Shown here one piece after another: positions 48,725 to 57,198 of a DNA stretch of 64,000 nt. Both the position numbers and the translations under genes were made by a program. The notes under the pieces are model-generated. The model was not told where the DNA came from, made no database searches, and was given only the letters and a program-made list of their open reading frames with translations. The stretch comes from Frateuria_A sp051900425 (GTDB lineage: Bacteria; Pseudomonadota; Gammaproteobacteria; Xanthomonadales; Rhodanobacteraceae), in NCBI RefSeq assembly GCF_051900425.1, contig NZ_JBHZGK010000008.1, positions 62,001 through 126,000 of the forward strand. Direction: 5' to 3'. Within the stretch, counting starts at the first letter, position 1. Every line of letters begins with the position of its first letter.

Positions 48725-50571
48725 CGGGCGACCTCGTTGCGTTCCAGGGTGCGCAGGACCGTTTCGGTGAACGAATTGACCGAGACGTAGCGCGCGAAAA
48801 AGTGCTGCATCACCGAGCCGAGCAGGAACGCGCCGGTGCCTTCGAAGGCGCCCTCGTCGCAGGTCAGGGTGATTTCCATTCCGCGCCCGAAGCTGATCGG
48901 GCCCGGTACGGGGATGCGCCGCACGATCGGCTGCGAGCCCACCGCCTTGATGCCGTCGATCTGCCGCCGCGCGGCCGAGTCGAACTCGTCGCAGTAGAGC
49001 GTGAGCATCTCGCGCAGCGCGGCCGCGCCGTCGGCGTTGCCCTCGCCCAGCAACGAGACGTAGTTGAGCTGCAGGTGGCTGAGCAGCCGCCAGGCGGTCT
49101 CGCCGCCGGCGACCGCCGCGCGTGGCTTGGTCGGTCCGGCGACGCAGCGCACCGACTCGACCGGCGCGCCGATGTCCAGGGTGAAATCGGTATGCGACTT
49201 GCCGACCGGCATCTGCAGCGGCAGGTCGCGGTTGGTGCACATCAGCTGCATGCCGACCTGGCGCAGGCGGCTGGAGTACGGCGCCTCGCTGGCGTCGACC
49301 AGCGCGATGAACAGTTCGCTGCCGACGTAACTGGAGCGCGCGCCCTGCAGCTTCTGCCGCGCCGAAAGCTGACGCGGCTCGCGCCGAACCGTGTAGAACG
49401 CACCGTGGCCGGCCTGCCAGGTGCGCTCGTCGCAACCGTAGAACGGCTGGAAGCGCTGCTCCGGCTCCTGGCTGTCGCCGAAGCCCTCGACGTTGCCGAT
49501 CGAGTGGATCTCGAAATCCATCGGCCGCGTGCGGTCGGCGAGCACGTGGTATTCGGTGCGGCCCTGCTGAAGGTGGATGCGGTCGGCGCGGCGCGGGAAC
49601 AGGTTCACCGCCGGCGTGCAGAACAGCCGGAAGTTGCCCGCGTCCACCGCGTTGTGCAGGCGGCTGACGCTGCGGTCGAACAGCACGACGATCTCGAACT
49701 CGTGGCCCTGCGCGCGGGCGAGCGCCTGGCGCAGGCCAGTGAATACCGCGAACAGGAAACGCTCGGGGCAGGCGAAATATTCCTGCAGCAGCCGGTAGCC
49801 ACTGAAGGAGCGACCACTGTAGGGAATCATTCCCTCGGCGTCGTCGAAGCCCTTGGACTTGATGCTGCCCGGCTCCAGCCAGGTACTGACGATGCCGCCC
49901 TCGCCCCTGGCCCGCACCACCACGCCGGCGGCGTTGCCGAGCAGTTGCTCGTACAGGCGCTTGGGAAGCTCATCGGCGCCGGCCAGGAACACCGGCAGTT
50001 CGTCCATCGCCAGCAGGTTCGCCTGCGCGCCCGCGGTCACCGCGAACTTCAGCCGCAGGCCGGCACGAACGGTGCGATCGGCCGGGATGGAGACACCCGC
50101 CGCCGCGATCGCGGCCGGGGTGTCGAAGTACTTGGCCTCGGTGAGCTTGAGCGGCCACAGCGTGACGTCGTGCGCGGTGCGGTATTCGCAGGCGGTGCGG
50201 TCGTCACGACCGGTGAGGCTGCGCAGGGCGGTGTGCCGCGGCACGACATGGCCGGCGACGAGCGCGCTTTCCTTGAGATCCGCCCCCATCTCGACCACCG
50301 CCATCGACGGCACGGGCGCGAGGTAGTGCGGGTAGACCATCTCCATCAGGTGCTGGGTGAACACCGGCTGCTGCGCGTCGAGCTTGAGCTGCACGCGCGC
50401 GGCGAGGAAGGCGAAGCCCTCGAGCAGGCGCTCGACGTAGGGATCGGCGCACTCGAAGCCTTCCAGGCCAAGCCGGCCGGCGATCTTCGGGTACTCGCGC
50501 GCGAACTCGCCGCCCATCTCGCGTACGTGCTGCAGCTCGCGGTTGTAGTAGCGGAGCAGGCGCGGGTCCAT
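48688..50571 (-). CDS. tssF: T6SS baseplate protein TssF
   Basis: A 627-residue baseplate wedge protein. The N-terminus DPRLLRYYNRELQHVREMG and the segment RLLEGFAFLAARVQLKLDA are diagnostic. Later landmarks are MVYPHYLAPVPSMAVVEM, SFSGYRLLQEYFACPERF and FARYVSVNSFTET near the C-terminus. The ATG at 50571 lies six bases after the tssE stop; the longer frame to 50667 is rejected as it covers tssE and lacks conserved sequence. The 3' end overlaps tssG by 37 bases. Confidence 0.95.
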   Translation of the reverse strand: MDPRLLRYYNRELQHVREMGGEFAREYPKIAGRLGLEGFECADPYVERLLEGFAFLAARVQLKLDAQQPVFTQHLMEMVYPHYLAPVPSMAVVEMGADLKESALVAGHVVPRHTALRSLTGRDDRTACEYRTAHDVTLWPLKLTEAKYFDTPAAIAAAGVSIPADRTVRAGLRLKFAVTAGAQANLLAMDELPVFLAGADELPKRLYEQLLGNAAGVVVRARGEGGIVSTWLEPGSIKSKGFDDAEGMIPYSGRSFSGYRLLQEYFACPERFLFAVFTGLRQALARAQGHEFEIVVLFDRSVSRLHNAVDAGNFRLFCTPAVNLFPRRADRIHLQQGRTEYHVLADRTRPMDFEIHSIGNVEGFGDSQEPEQRFQPFYGCDERTWQAGHGAFYTVRREPRQLSARQKLQGARSSYVGSELFIALVDASEAPYSSRLRQVGMQLMCTNRDLPLQMPVGKSHTDFTLDIGAPVESVRCVAGPTKPRAAVAGGETAWRLLSHLQLNYVSLLGEGNADGAAALREMLTLYCDEFDSAARRQIDGIKAVGSQPIVRRIPVPGPISFGRGMEITLTCDEGAFEGTGAFLLGSVMQHFFARYVSVNSFTETVLRTLERNEVARWPARLGSRQTL

Positions 50572-50576
50572 GGCGG

Positions 50577-51080
50577 TCAGCCCAGGCTTTCGGAAACACT
50601 GAAGCGGCCCGTCTCCAGGTCGACTTCGGTCTTCAGATACAGGTTCAGCGGGATCGGCTGGGCCCACATCTCCGATTCGATGTTGAAGACCAGCGACTGC
50701 TGGTCCATGCGCTTCGTGTCGGCGTTGACGACCACGCGCAGCGTGCTGCCCGTCAGGCGCGGCTCGAACGCGATCAGCGCCTCGCGCAACTGCCGCTGCA
50801 GCACGCCGGGATCCACGCCCGAAAGCGCCATGCCGGTCAGATCGGGGATGCCGAAGTTGACCACCGAGCGGGCCACTTCCGGGTAGTCGTCGAGTTCCAC
50901 GCCGCTACCGAGGTTCACGCAATTGAGCAGCCAGGAGATGTCGCGGGCCACGCAGTCGCGCAGGCGCGTGGCGGAAATCACTCGCTTCTCGCGGCTCTCC
51001 TCGGCTTTCCCCGGTTCCTCGTCGGTCAGCCGGTCCAGCAGCGAGGGCTGCAGGCGCTCCTGGGTGGTCAGCTCGGCCAT
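50577..51080 (-). CDS. tssE: T6SS baseplate protein TssE (gp25-like)
   Basis: A 167-residue gp25/lysozyme-like baseplate protein. Landmarks are LQPSLLDRLTDEEP, a charged stretch, RDCVARDISWLLNCVNL (the region of the EEDL/EDI motif), YPEVARSVVNFGIPDLTG and IAFEPRLTGSTLRVVV. The ATG at 51080 overlaps the tagJ stop by one base (TGATG). It joins the sheath to the TssFGK wedge. Confidence 0.93.
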   Translation of the reverse strand: MAELTTQERLQPSLLDRLTDEEPGKAEESREKRVISATRLRDCVARDISWLLNCVNLGSGVELDDYPEVARSVVNFGIPDLTGMALSGVDPGVLQRQLREALIAFEPRLTGSTLRVVVNADTKRMDQQSLVFNIESEMWAQPIPLNLYLKTEVDLETGRFSVSESLG

Positions 51081-51880
51081 CAGGCGGCCGCATCGTGATG
51101 CAGGACGATGGTGCGCACGTCCAGCAGCGGGTACTCGCCGGCATCGGTCGCCAGCATGCGCTGGCCCAGGCCGGTGAACAGGCCGGGAGCGCGCTCGTCC
51201 CAGTCGGTGCGGCGGGCGAGGACCACGTCGGGATCGGCCGAACGCTCCGAGCCCGGGTAACGGCATGGCACGAAGCCGACCGCCTGGCCACCGTTGGTCC
51301 AGGTCACCTGCACCGGCGCCCAGATCTTGTCGCGAAGGTCGGTGGGCTCCTCGAACACCACCTGCTTCAGGCGGGAGAAGGGCACCCAGGCGTAACCGCC
51401 GTTGACCACCATTTCCAGGCAGGGACCGAAGCGCGGGTCCGCGTCGGCGATCCATTCGAAGGCCTCGCCGTCGATCTCGCCGCCCACGGTCGGCGCCAGT
51501 TCGAAGGCCTCCTCGCGCAGCGGCGCCGCGTTGGCGTGCTGCCCCTGCGCATCGAGCTTGAGTGCCTGCAGCAGCAGCGCCATCCACTGGGACGGCTCGC
51601 CGACCACCGAAGGCATGCGCTCGCCGGCAAGCACGCCGGCGCGCATCAATTCGCCCCGCACGGCCTGCGCGTAGGCGCCGGCCATGAGGGTGTTGTTCAC
51701 GTCCAGTTCGCCGCTGACCTTCAGTTGCGTCTGCGCGCGCTCCCACTGGCCCAGCAAGGCCAGCAACTGGAACAGGAACACCCGGCAGCGCGCGTCCGCC
51801 GGGTTGTTCCGCACCTGCGAGGTGAGCCCCTGCAACGCCTCGTCCAGGCGACCTTCCTTCAGCATGTTCTCGGGTGTCAT
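51080..51880 (-). CDS. tagJ: T6SS accessory protein TagJ (ImpE)
   Basis: A 266-residue protein with TPR-like helices at the N-terminus (NMLKEGRLDEALQGLTSQVRNNPAD, FQLLALLGQWERAQTQL) and the ImpE C-terminal domain (EAFEWIADADPRFGPCLE, WVPFSRLKQVVFEEPTDLRD, IWAPVQVTW, LGRRTDW-like LARRTDWDE). TagJ binds TssB and ClpV and is thought to help sheath recycling. It sits between hcp and tssE. Its presence marks a subgroup of T6SS clusters that includes those of Agrobacterium and Pseudomonas H1. Confidence 0.93.
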   Translation of the reverse strand: MTPENMLKEGRLDEALQGLTSQVRNNPADARCRVFLFQLLALLGQWERAQTQLKVSGELDVNNTLMAGAYAQAVRGELMRAGVLAGERMPSVVGEPSQWMALLLQALKLDAQGQHANAAPLREEAFELAPTVGGEIDGEAFEWIADADPRFGPCLEMVVNGGYAWVPFSRLKQVVFEEPTDLRDKIWAPVQVTWTNGGQAVGFVPCRYPGSERSADPDVVLARRTDWDERAPGLFTGLGQRMLATDAGEYPLLDVRTIVLHHDAAA

Positions 51881-51933
51881 GGTCGAGCCCTGGAGATGTC
51901 GGATACGCCTTCAGAGGCGTTGCAGGATCAGGA

Positions 51934-52437
51934 TCAGGCCTTGGCCACGCCCTGGATGTCGTAGGTGAATTCCTTGGCGCCGCCCTGCTTGGCACCCTTG
52001 TCGTCCTGCGGCTGGAACGAGTACTTGAACTTGCCGAAGTGCAGGGTGACGTTCTCGGTCAGGCGATCCTCGCCACCGCTGCCGCCGGTGGAGACGGAGG
52101 TCACCAGCACGCCCTCGGAGAGCTCGATGGTGAGGAAGTCGGTCTGCTCGCCGGTCGCGTTGGTGATGTAGATCCAGGCCTGCTCGACGCGGGCGCCGGT
52201 GCAGCAGGCGTCGAGCAGCGCGTTGGAGCAGCCGTCGACAAACTTGGTGATGGAGATGTCCTGCACGTGCGCCTTGCCGCCGCTGGCCGAACCGCCGCCG
52301 GTGTGCAGGTCGCCGGTGTTGCTGACGCCCCACGACCAGGCAAGGATCGGCACTTCGCCCTTGTGCTTCTTGTGGTTGGACGCGCCTTCGATCTTGACCT
52401 TGCCGGCGCCGAACTTGATGTGCATGTCGAATGCCAT
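51934..52437 (-). CDS. hcp: T6SS tube protein Hcp (TssD)
   Basis: A 167-residue hexameric tube subunit. The sequence starts AFDMHIKFGAGKVKIEG and contains ILAWSWGVSNTG, HVQDISITKFVDGCSN, and the C-terminal LHFGKFKYSFQPQDDKGAKQ, all typical. GGGAGAAGG precedes the ATG at a good distance, in line with high expression. The 159-base gap to tssC contains no gene; it may carry a processing site or a secondary promoter that raises Hcp supply. Confidence 0.97.
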   Translation of the reverse strand: MAFDMHIKFGAGKVKIEGASNHKKHKGEVPILAWSWGVSNTGDLHTGGGSASGGKAHVQDISITKFVDGCSNALLDACCTGARVEQAWIYITNATGEQTDFLTIELSEGVLVTSVSTGGSGGEDRLTENVTLHFGKFKYSFQPQDDKGAKQGGAKEFTYDIQGVAKA

Positions 52438-52596
52438 GAAACCTTCTCCCTACGTTTCGTGATGGATGTTCGATACCGCCGGCGGGACGCGTCCCTGCCC
52501 TTCGGATCGTCTTGCTGCGGTGCGGGTGGAACTTCGCCGGTTGGCGCATGCGACACGGCGATGGCGGCGCAGGGCCGCTACCGCCGCGTCGGGGCG

Positions 52597-54090
52597 TCAG
52601 GCCTTGGCAGCCGACGGCAGGCGCGAGACCAGCCGCAGCGACACGGTGAGACCCTCGAGCTGGTAGTGCGGCTTGAGGAAGAACTTGGAGGTGTAGTAAC
52701 CGGGGGCGCCCTCGACCTCTTCCACCACCACTTCGGCGGCCGACAGCGGCTTGCGCGCCTTGGTCTCCTCGCTGGAGTTGGCCGGATCGCCGTCGACGTA
52801 CTGCATGACCCAGTTGGTCAGCCAGTTCTGCATTTGCTCGCGATCGCTGAAGGAGCCGATCTTGTCGCGCACGATGCACTTGAGGTAATGCGCGAAGCGG
52901 CAGCAGGCGAACATGTACGGCAGGCGGCAGCTCAGCGCGGCATTGGCGGTGGCGTCCGGATCGTCGTACTCCTCCGGCTTGGCCAGCGACTGGGCGCTGA
53001 TGAACGCGGCCATGTCCGAGTTCTTGCGATGCACCAGCGGCATCAGGCCCATCTTGTCCAGCTCCGCCGAACGGCGGTCGGTGATGGCGATCTCGGTCGG
53101 GCACTTCATGTCCACGCCGCCGTCGTCGGTCGGGAAGGCGTGCACCGGCAGGCCCTCGACCGCGCCGCCGGACTCGATGCCGCGGATGCGCGAGCACCAG
53201 CCGTAGGCCTTGAACGAGCGGTTGATGTTGACCGCCATCGCGTAGGCGGCGTTCTGCCAGGTGTACTTGGAGGAATCGGCGCCGCCGGTGTCTTCCTCGA
53301 AGTCGAACTCCTCCACCGGGTTGGTGGCGGCACCGTAGGGCAGGCGCGAAAGCGTGCGCGGCATCGCCAGGCCCAGGTACTTGGCGTCGTCCGACTCACG
53401 CAGCGAACGCCAGGAGGCGTAGTCGGGCGTGGAGAAGATCTTGGCCAGGTCGCGCGGGTTGGACAGCTCGTTCCAGCTCTCCATGCCCATCAGGCTGGAG
53501 TTGGCCGCGGCCAGGAACGGCGCGTGCGCGGCGGCTGCCACCTGGGCGATGCCGCCCAGCAGCTCGACGTCCTGCGGGCTGTGGTCGAAGTAGTAGTCGC
53601 CGACCAGGCAGCCGTACGGCTCGCCGCCGAGCTGGCCGTACTCTTCCTCGTACATCTTCTTGAAGATCGGGCTCTGGTCCCAGGCGGTGCCCTTGTAGCG
53701 CTTGAGCGTCTTGCCCAGCTCCTTCTTGGAGATGTTCATGACGCGGATCTTCAACAGCTGGTCGGTCTCGGTGTTGTTGACCAGGTAGTGCAGGCCGCGC
53801 CAGGCGCTTTCCAGCTTCTGGAAATCGGCGTGGTGCATGATCTGGTTGATCTGCTCGCTGAGCTTGCGGTCGATCTCGGCGATGTAGGCGTTGATCGTCT
53901 GGGCGACGTCATCGGACACGACGTCGGAGCGGCTCAGTACCTGCTCGGCCAGCGTGCGGACGGCCGACTCGACCTCTTCCTTCGCGCGGTCGCTCTTGGG
54001 CTTGAATTCGCGGCTCAGCAGCGCGGCGAAGTCGCCGGCTTCGAGCGTTTCGGCGGTTTGGCCGCGTTCGGCCAGGGTCTCGGTGGACAT
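52597..54090 (-). CDS. tssC: T6SS contractile sheath large subunit TssC (VipB)
   Basis: A 497-residue sheath protein. Landmarks are HHADFQKLESAWRGLHYLV, LGGEPYGCLVGDYYFDHSPQDVELL, RLPYGAATNPVEEFDFEE, NAAYAMAVNINRSFKAYGWC and the C-terminal VVVEEVEGAPGYYTSKFFLKPHYQLE. It lies four bases after tssB, the usual order and coupling. Confidence 0.97.
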   Translation of the reverse strand: MSTETLAERGQTAETLEAGDFAALLSREFKPKSDRAKEEVESAVRTLAEQVLSRSDVVSDDVAQTINAYIAEIDRKLSEQINQIMHHADFQKLESAWRGLHYLVNNTETDQLLKIRVMNISKKELGKTLKRYKGTAWDQSPIFKKMYEEEYGQLGGEPYGCLVGDYYFDHSPQDVELLGGIAQVAAAAHAPFLAAANSSLMGMESWNELSNPRDLAKIFSTPDYASWRSLRESDDAKYLGLAMPRTLSRLPYGAATNPVEEFDFEEDTGGADSSKYTWQNAAYAMAVNINRSFKAYGWCSRIRGIESGGAVEGLPVHAFPTDDGGVDMKCPTEIAITDRRSAELDKMGLMPLVHRKNSDMAAFISAQSLAKPEEYDDPDATANAALSCRLPYMFACCRFAHYLKCIVRDKIGSFSDREQMQNWLTNWVMQYVDGDPANSSEETKARKPLSAAEVVVEEVEGAPGYYTSKFFLKPHYQLEGLTVSLRLVSRLPSAAKA

Positions 54091-54094
54091 GTGC

Positions 54095-54601
54095 TTACTC
54101 CCCGTCGCTCGGCTTGGCGGCCGAGACCAGCGACTGCAGCAGGGCCGGGTCGTTGATCGCCTGGGCGATCAGCTTCTCCGCGCCGGCCTTGCCGTCCATG
54201 TAGGTATTGAGGTTGGCCAGCTGGGTGCGCGCCTCCAGCAGCTTGGCGACCGGGGCGACCTTGCGCGCCACGGCGGCGGGCGAGAAGTCGTCCATGCTCT
54301 CGAAGGTGATGTCGACGCTGAGGTTGCCCTCGCCGGTCAACGTGTTGGGTACCGCGAAGGACACGCGCGGCTTCATCGACTGCAGGCGGCTGTCGAAGTT
54401 GTCGACATCGATCTCCAGCGCCTTGCGATCCTCGATCGGCGGCAGCTCGGCGTTGTTGGCGCCGGACAGGTCCGACATCACGCCCATCACGAACGGCACC
54501 TGCACCTTCTTCTGTGCGCCGTAGACCTCGACGTCGTACTCGATCTGCACCCGCGGCGCGCGGTTGCGCGCGATGAACTTCTGACTGCTTTGCTTGGCCA
54601 T
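54095..54601 (-). CDS. tssB: T6SS contractile sheath small subunit TssB (VipA)
   Basis: A 168-residue sheath protein with KFIARNRAPRVQIEYDVEVYGAQ at the N-terminus, PFVMGVMSDLSG, EIDVDNFDSRL, MDDFSPAAVARKVAPV and a C-terminal helix that includes the ClpV-binding region. The ATG at 54601 has AGGAGA upstream; longer open sequence to 54769 lacks conservation. It is the first gene of the main operon (tssBC-hcp-tagJ-tssEFG-clpV-effectors), with a long regulatory leader behind the sigma-factor gene. Confidence 0.97.
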   Translation of the reverse strand: MAKQSSQKFIARNRAPRVQIEYDVEVYGAQKKVQVPFVMGVMSDLSGANNAELPPIEDRKALEIDVDNFDSRLQSMKPRVSFAVPNTLTGEGNLSVDITFESMDDFSPAAVARKVAPVAKLLEARTQLANLNTYMDGKAGAEKLIAQAINDPALLQSLVSAAKPSDGE

Positions 54602-54915
54602 TGCGGCTGTCTCCTGGGACTTGAGGTCTTCCGGTTGGAACGCGACGCCTTGAGGGCACGCCCGCGACACGCGGCGCAGGCGCGCGCACGTCCCTGCAGC
54701 GCGACGGCGGACACGGGCGCCGCGGAACGGGGTCGTTCCGCTCGCGGGCTCGTTCGGCGGGCGTGGCAAAGGGCGGGCTAACGCCTTCCCACTGTTCTAG
54801 TGCGTGGGGACTTTCACGGATCGGCCACGGAAATGAACGGGACGTTCAGTTGACGTTCACAAAGAAAACACGCCGCCGCAGCGCCCCGGGGGAGGCCGAG
54901 GGCCCGGCGCAGGCT
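54602..54915 (-). promoter_or_regulatory. tssB promoter region with TGAACG repeats
   Basis: The 314-base gap between the sigma-factor gene and tssB, read on the minus strand, shows GTGAACG (54854-54860) and TGAACG (54843-54848) 11 bases apart, with a third copy inverted to form the palindrome TGAACG-GGA-CGTTCA (54834-54848). A CGCACTA box (54798-54804) follows 38 bases after the second copy. Farther on, GCGGAACG/CGTTCCGC can form a hairpin in the leader (near 54722-54742). Direct repeats in helical phase before a promoter suggest an activator site. No classical -35/-10 pair is evident. Confidence 0.5.
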
Positions 54916-55476
54916 TCAGGCCTGAAGCTCCCGCTGCAGCCAGGCGCGGGCCAGGCGCCACTCGCGTTGCACGGTGGTGGCGGAAATGCCCAGCGCGGCG
55001 GCGATCTGCTCCGCGCTCAGGCCGACGAAGAAGCGCATGGAAACAATGCTCGCCTGGCGCTGGTCGATCTGTTCGAGCGTATCGAGGGCATCGAGCAGGG
55101 CGACGTAATCCACCTCGGGCATGAGCGAGCCGGAGATCTCCGACAACTCGATGCGGTCGCAATCCTGGGGCCGCTTGGCGGCCTGGCGCCGGCGGGCCGA
55201 ATCGACCAGCACCTCGCGCATGGCCCGCGCGGCCACGCCCAGGAGATGGCCGCGGCTCTCCCATTGGGGCGGACTGCCGCCACCGAACACCTTCAGGTAG
55301 GCCTCGTTGACCAGGGCGGTGGCGCTCAACGTGCGCTCGCTGGTATTGCGGCGCAGTTGCGCGCCGGCCAGGCGGTGCAGCGCCGCGTACATCTGGCGCA
55401 GTGCCTCTTCCAGCGCGGCGGTATCGCCCGCCTGCGCCGAATGCAGCAGTCGCGTCACGTCGACACTGGTGTTCAC
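54916..55476 (-). CDS. ECF-type RNA polymerase sigma factor
   Basis: A 186-residue sigma factor of the Sigma70_ECF (PF07638/TIGR02999) kind. Region 2 includes LRQMYAALHRLAGAQLRRN and the family-typical ERTLSATALVNEAYLKVFGG; region 4 has LEQIDQRQASIVSMRFFVGLSAEQIAAALGISATTVQREWRLARAWL with a helix-turn-helix. The GTG at 55476 is preferred because it gives the usual length; the extension to 55581 lacks homology. No anti-sigma gene is nearby. In Xanthomonas citri the sigma factor EcfK and the kinase PknS together switch on T6SS; here a sigma gene lies directly upstream of tssB and two kinases are in the same locus, so a similar phospho-dependent role is likely. Confidence 0.88.
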   Translation of the reverse strand: MNTSVDVTRLLHSAQAGDTAALEEALRQMYAALHRLAGAQLRRNTSERTLSATALVNEAYLKVFGGGSPPQWESRGHLLGVAARAMREVLVDSARRRQAAKRPQDCDRIELSEISGSLMPEVDYVALLDALDTLEQIDQRQASIVSMRFFVGLSAEQIAAALGISATTVQREWRLARAWLQRELQA

Positions 55477-55647
55477 GGCTTGGTGGTCCCTTCCCGCCCG
55501 GCTGGCCGCGGACCGGCTGGCGCCGGCCCGGATCGCGGCCAGACTCGGCCGCCGGAAAAGTATAGGCGAAAGGCCAGCCAACGACAGGAAGCGGCGCGGG
55601 TTTGCGCACTACGGGGCCGTGGTGACCGCCCTGCTAGACTCGCCGGC

Positions 55648-56679
55648 ATGCTCAAGATCGACACCCACGCGCACATCCTGCCCCGCGACTGGCCGAACCT
55701 CGCCGCCAAATACGGCAACGACCGCTTTCCGGTGATGACCCATACCGACGGCCGCCATCGCATCTACAAGGACGGGAAATTCTTCCGCGAAGTGTGGGAT
55801 TCGGCGTTCGATCCGCAGACCCGCATCGACGACTACGCCCGCTTCGGGGTCGACGTGCAGGTGATCTCCACCGTGCCGGTGCTGTTTTCCTATTGGGCGC
55901 CGGGCTACCAGGCGCTGGAGCTGCACCGCCATCTGAACGACCACATGGCGCAGATGTGCCACGACTTCCCGCGCCACTACGCGGGGATCGGCACCGTGCC
56001 GCTGCAGGCACCGGAGCTGGCCGTCCGCGAACTGGAACGCTGCATCGACGAGCTGGGCCTGCAGGGCGTGCAGATCGGCTCGCACTGCAACGACTGGAAC
56101 CTGGACGCACCGGAACTGTTCCCGTTCTTCGAGGCGGCTGCCGACCTGGGCGCGGCGATCCTGGTCCACCCATGGGACATGATGGGCACCGACACCATGC
56201 CCAAGTACTGGATGCCCTGGCTGGTCGGCATGCCGGCCGAGCAGTCGCGGGCCGGCTGCTGCCTGGCCTTCGGCGGCGTGCTGGAACGGCTGCCGAAGCT
56301 GCGCATCATGCTGGCCCACGGCGGCGGCAGCTTTCCCTGGTCGATCGGCCGCATCGAGCACGGCTTCCGCATGCGGCCGGACCTGGTCGCCACCGATAAC
56401 CCGCGCAACCCGCGCGAATACCTGAAGCGCCTGTACTTCGACTCCTGCGTGCACGACGAGCGGGCGCTGCGTTATCTCCTGGATGTGACCGGCGTCGATC
56501 GCGTCATGCTGGGCACCGACTATCCTTTCCCGCTGGGCGAACAGGAGCCCGGGAGCGGCATCGAAGCCCTTGGCCTCGATGAAGCGGACTGTGCCCGCTT
56601 GTTCCACGGCACCGCACTGGAGTGGCTGGGCCTGCCCTTGCAGCGATTCGACCAGGCATCCAACCCGGAGCGTTCATGA
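55648..56679 (+). CDS. 2-Amino-3-carboxymuconate-6-semialdehyde decarboxylase (ACMSD)
   Basis: A 343-residue amidohydrolase-superfamily decarboxylase of the kynurenine/3-hydroxyanthranilate route. Zinc ligands are visible: DTHAHILPRDWP (His7, His9), ILVHPWDMMG (His174) and GTDYPFPLGE (Asp291), with spacing equal to that of Pseudomonas fluorescens ACMSD. MPKYWMPWLVGMPAE and MLAHGGGSFPWSIGRIEHGF are also typical. It removes CO2 from ACMS so that carbon flows to 2-aminomuconate semialdehyde instead of quinolinate/NAD. It is followed with ATGA overlap by a small exported protein and then by kynU. Confidence 0.92.
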   Translation: MLKIDTHAHILPRDWPNLAAKYGNDRFPVMTHTDGRHRIYKDGKFFREVWDSAFDPQTRIDDYARFGVDVQVISTVPVLFSYWAPGYQALELHRHLNDHMAQMCHDFPRHYAGIGTVPLQAPELAVRELERCIDELGLQGVQIGSHCNDWNLDAPELFPFFEAAADLGAAILVHPWDMMGTDTMPKYWMPWLVGMPAEQSRAGCCLAFGGVLERLPKLRIMLAHGGGSFPWSIGRIEHGFRMRPDLVATDNPRNPREYLKRLYFDSCVHDERALRYLLDVTGVDRVMLGTDYPFPLGEQEPGSGIEALGLDEADCARLFHGTALEWLGLPLQRFDQASNPERS

Positions 56680-57188
56680 CCCTCTACCGCAGCTTTTTCC
56701 TGGCCGGCGCCCTGCTGCTGGCCCGCACCGCCTGTGCCACCGATGTCAGCATGGCCGGCGGCGAAGTCGCCTTCAGCACGCCGGACAACTGGGTCACGAT
56801 CATGGAAACCCAGGGCGTGCCGGAAATGCGTGTGTTCCAGGTCCCCGATCCCTCGCCCACCGCCCGCGACAACCTCGCCTCGGTCACCGTGGAAGTGGAG
56901 CCGGTCGGCGGCCTGGGCGCCTTTGACCAGTACGTGACCAACGCCACCCGCAAGGCCAAGGCTCTGGACGGCTACCAGGCGATCGGCAACCCGGACGGCC
57001 CCAACAGCCACGCCTACACCGCGCAGGAACACGGCACGGCCTACCGCTACGACGAGCGCTACTGGTTCAGGAACAATCACGCGGTCCGCCTGCGCTGCGC
57101 GCGGCCGGCCCGCAGCGAGGCGGGCGCCGCCTGGGCCGCTGCGTTCGACAAGGGCTGCGATTCGGTCGCCGCCGATCTGGCCCGTTGA
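56676..57188 (+). CDS. Small exported protein of unknown function in the kynurenine operon
   Basis: A 170-residue protein with a signal peptide (SFFLAGALLLARTACA, cleavage near residue 21). The mature part is an alpha/beta domain with VAFSTPDNWVTIMETQG, TVEVEPVGG and YRYDERYWFRNNHAVRLRC. No family recognised. The ATG overlaps the ACMSD stop by four bases, and kynU begins ten bases after the stop, so it is translated with both. A role in sensing or transporting a pathway compound is possible but unproven. Confidence 0.75.
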   Translation: MTLYRSFFLAGALLLARTACATDVSMAGGEVAFSTPDNWVTIMETQGVPEMRVFQVPDPSPTARDNLASVTVEVEPVGGLGAFDQYVTNATRKAKALDGYQAIGNPDGPNSHAYTAQEHGTAYRYDERYWFRNNHAVRLRCARPARSEAGAAWAAAFDKGCDSVAADLAR

Positions 57189-57198
57189 GGAGCAAGGG

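Noticed and set aside
54798..54860. A sigma-54 promoter before tssB.
   Set aside because: GTGGCCGATCCGTGAA has a GG-like -24 element but lacks the GC of the -12 element at the right spacing, and the TPS region does not share it.
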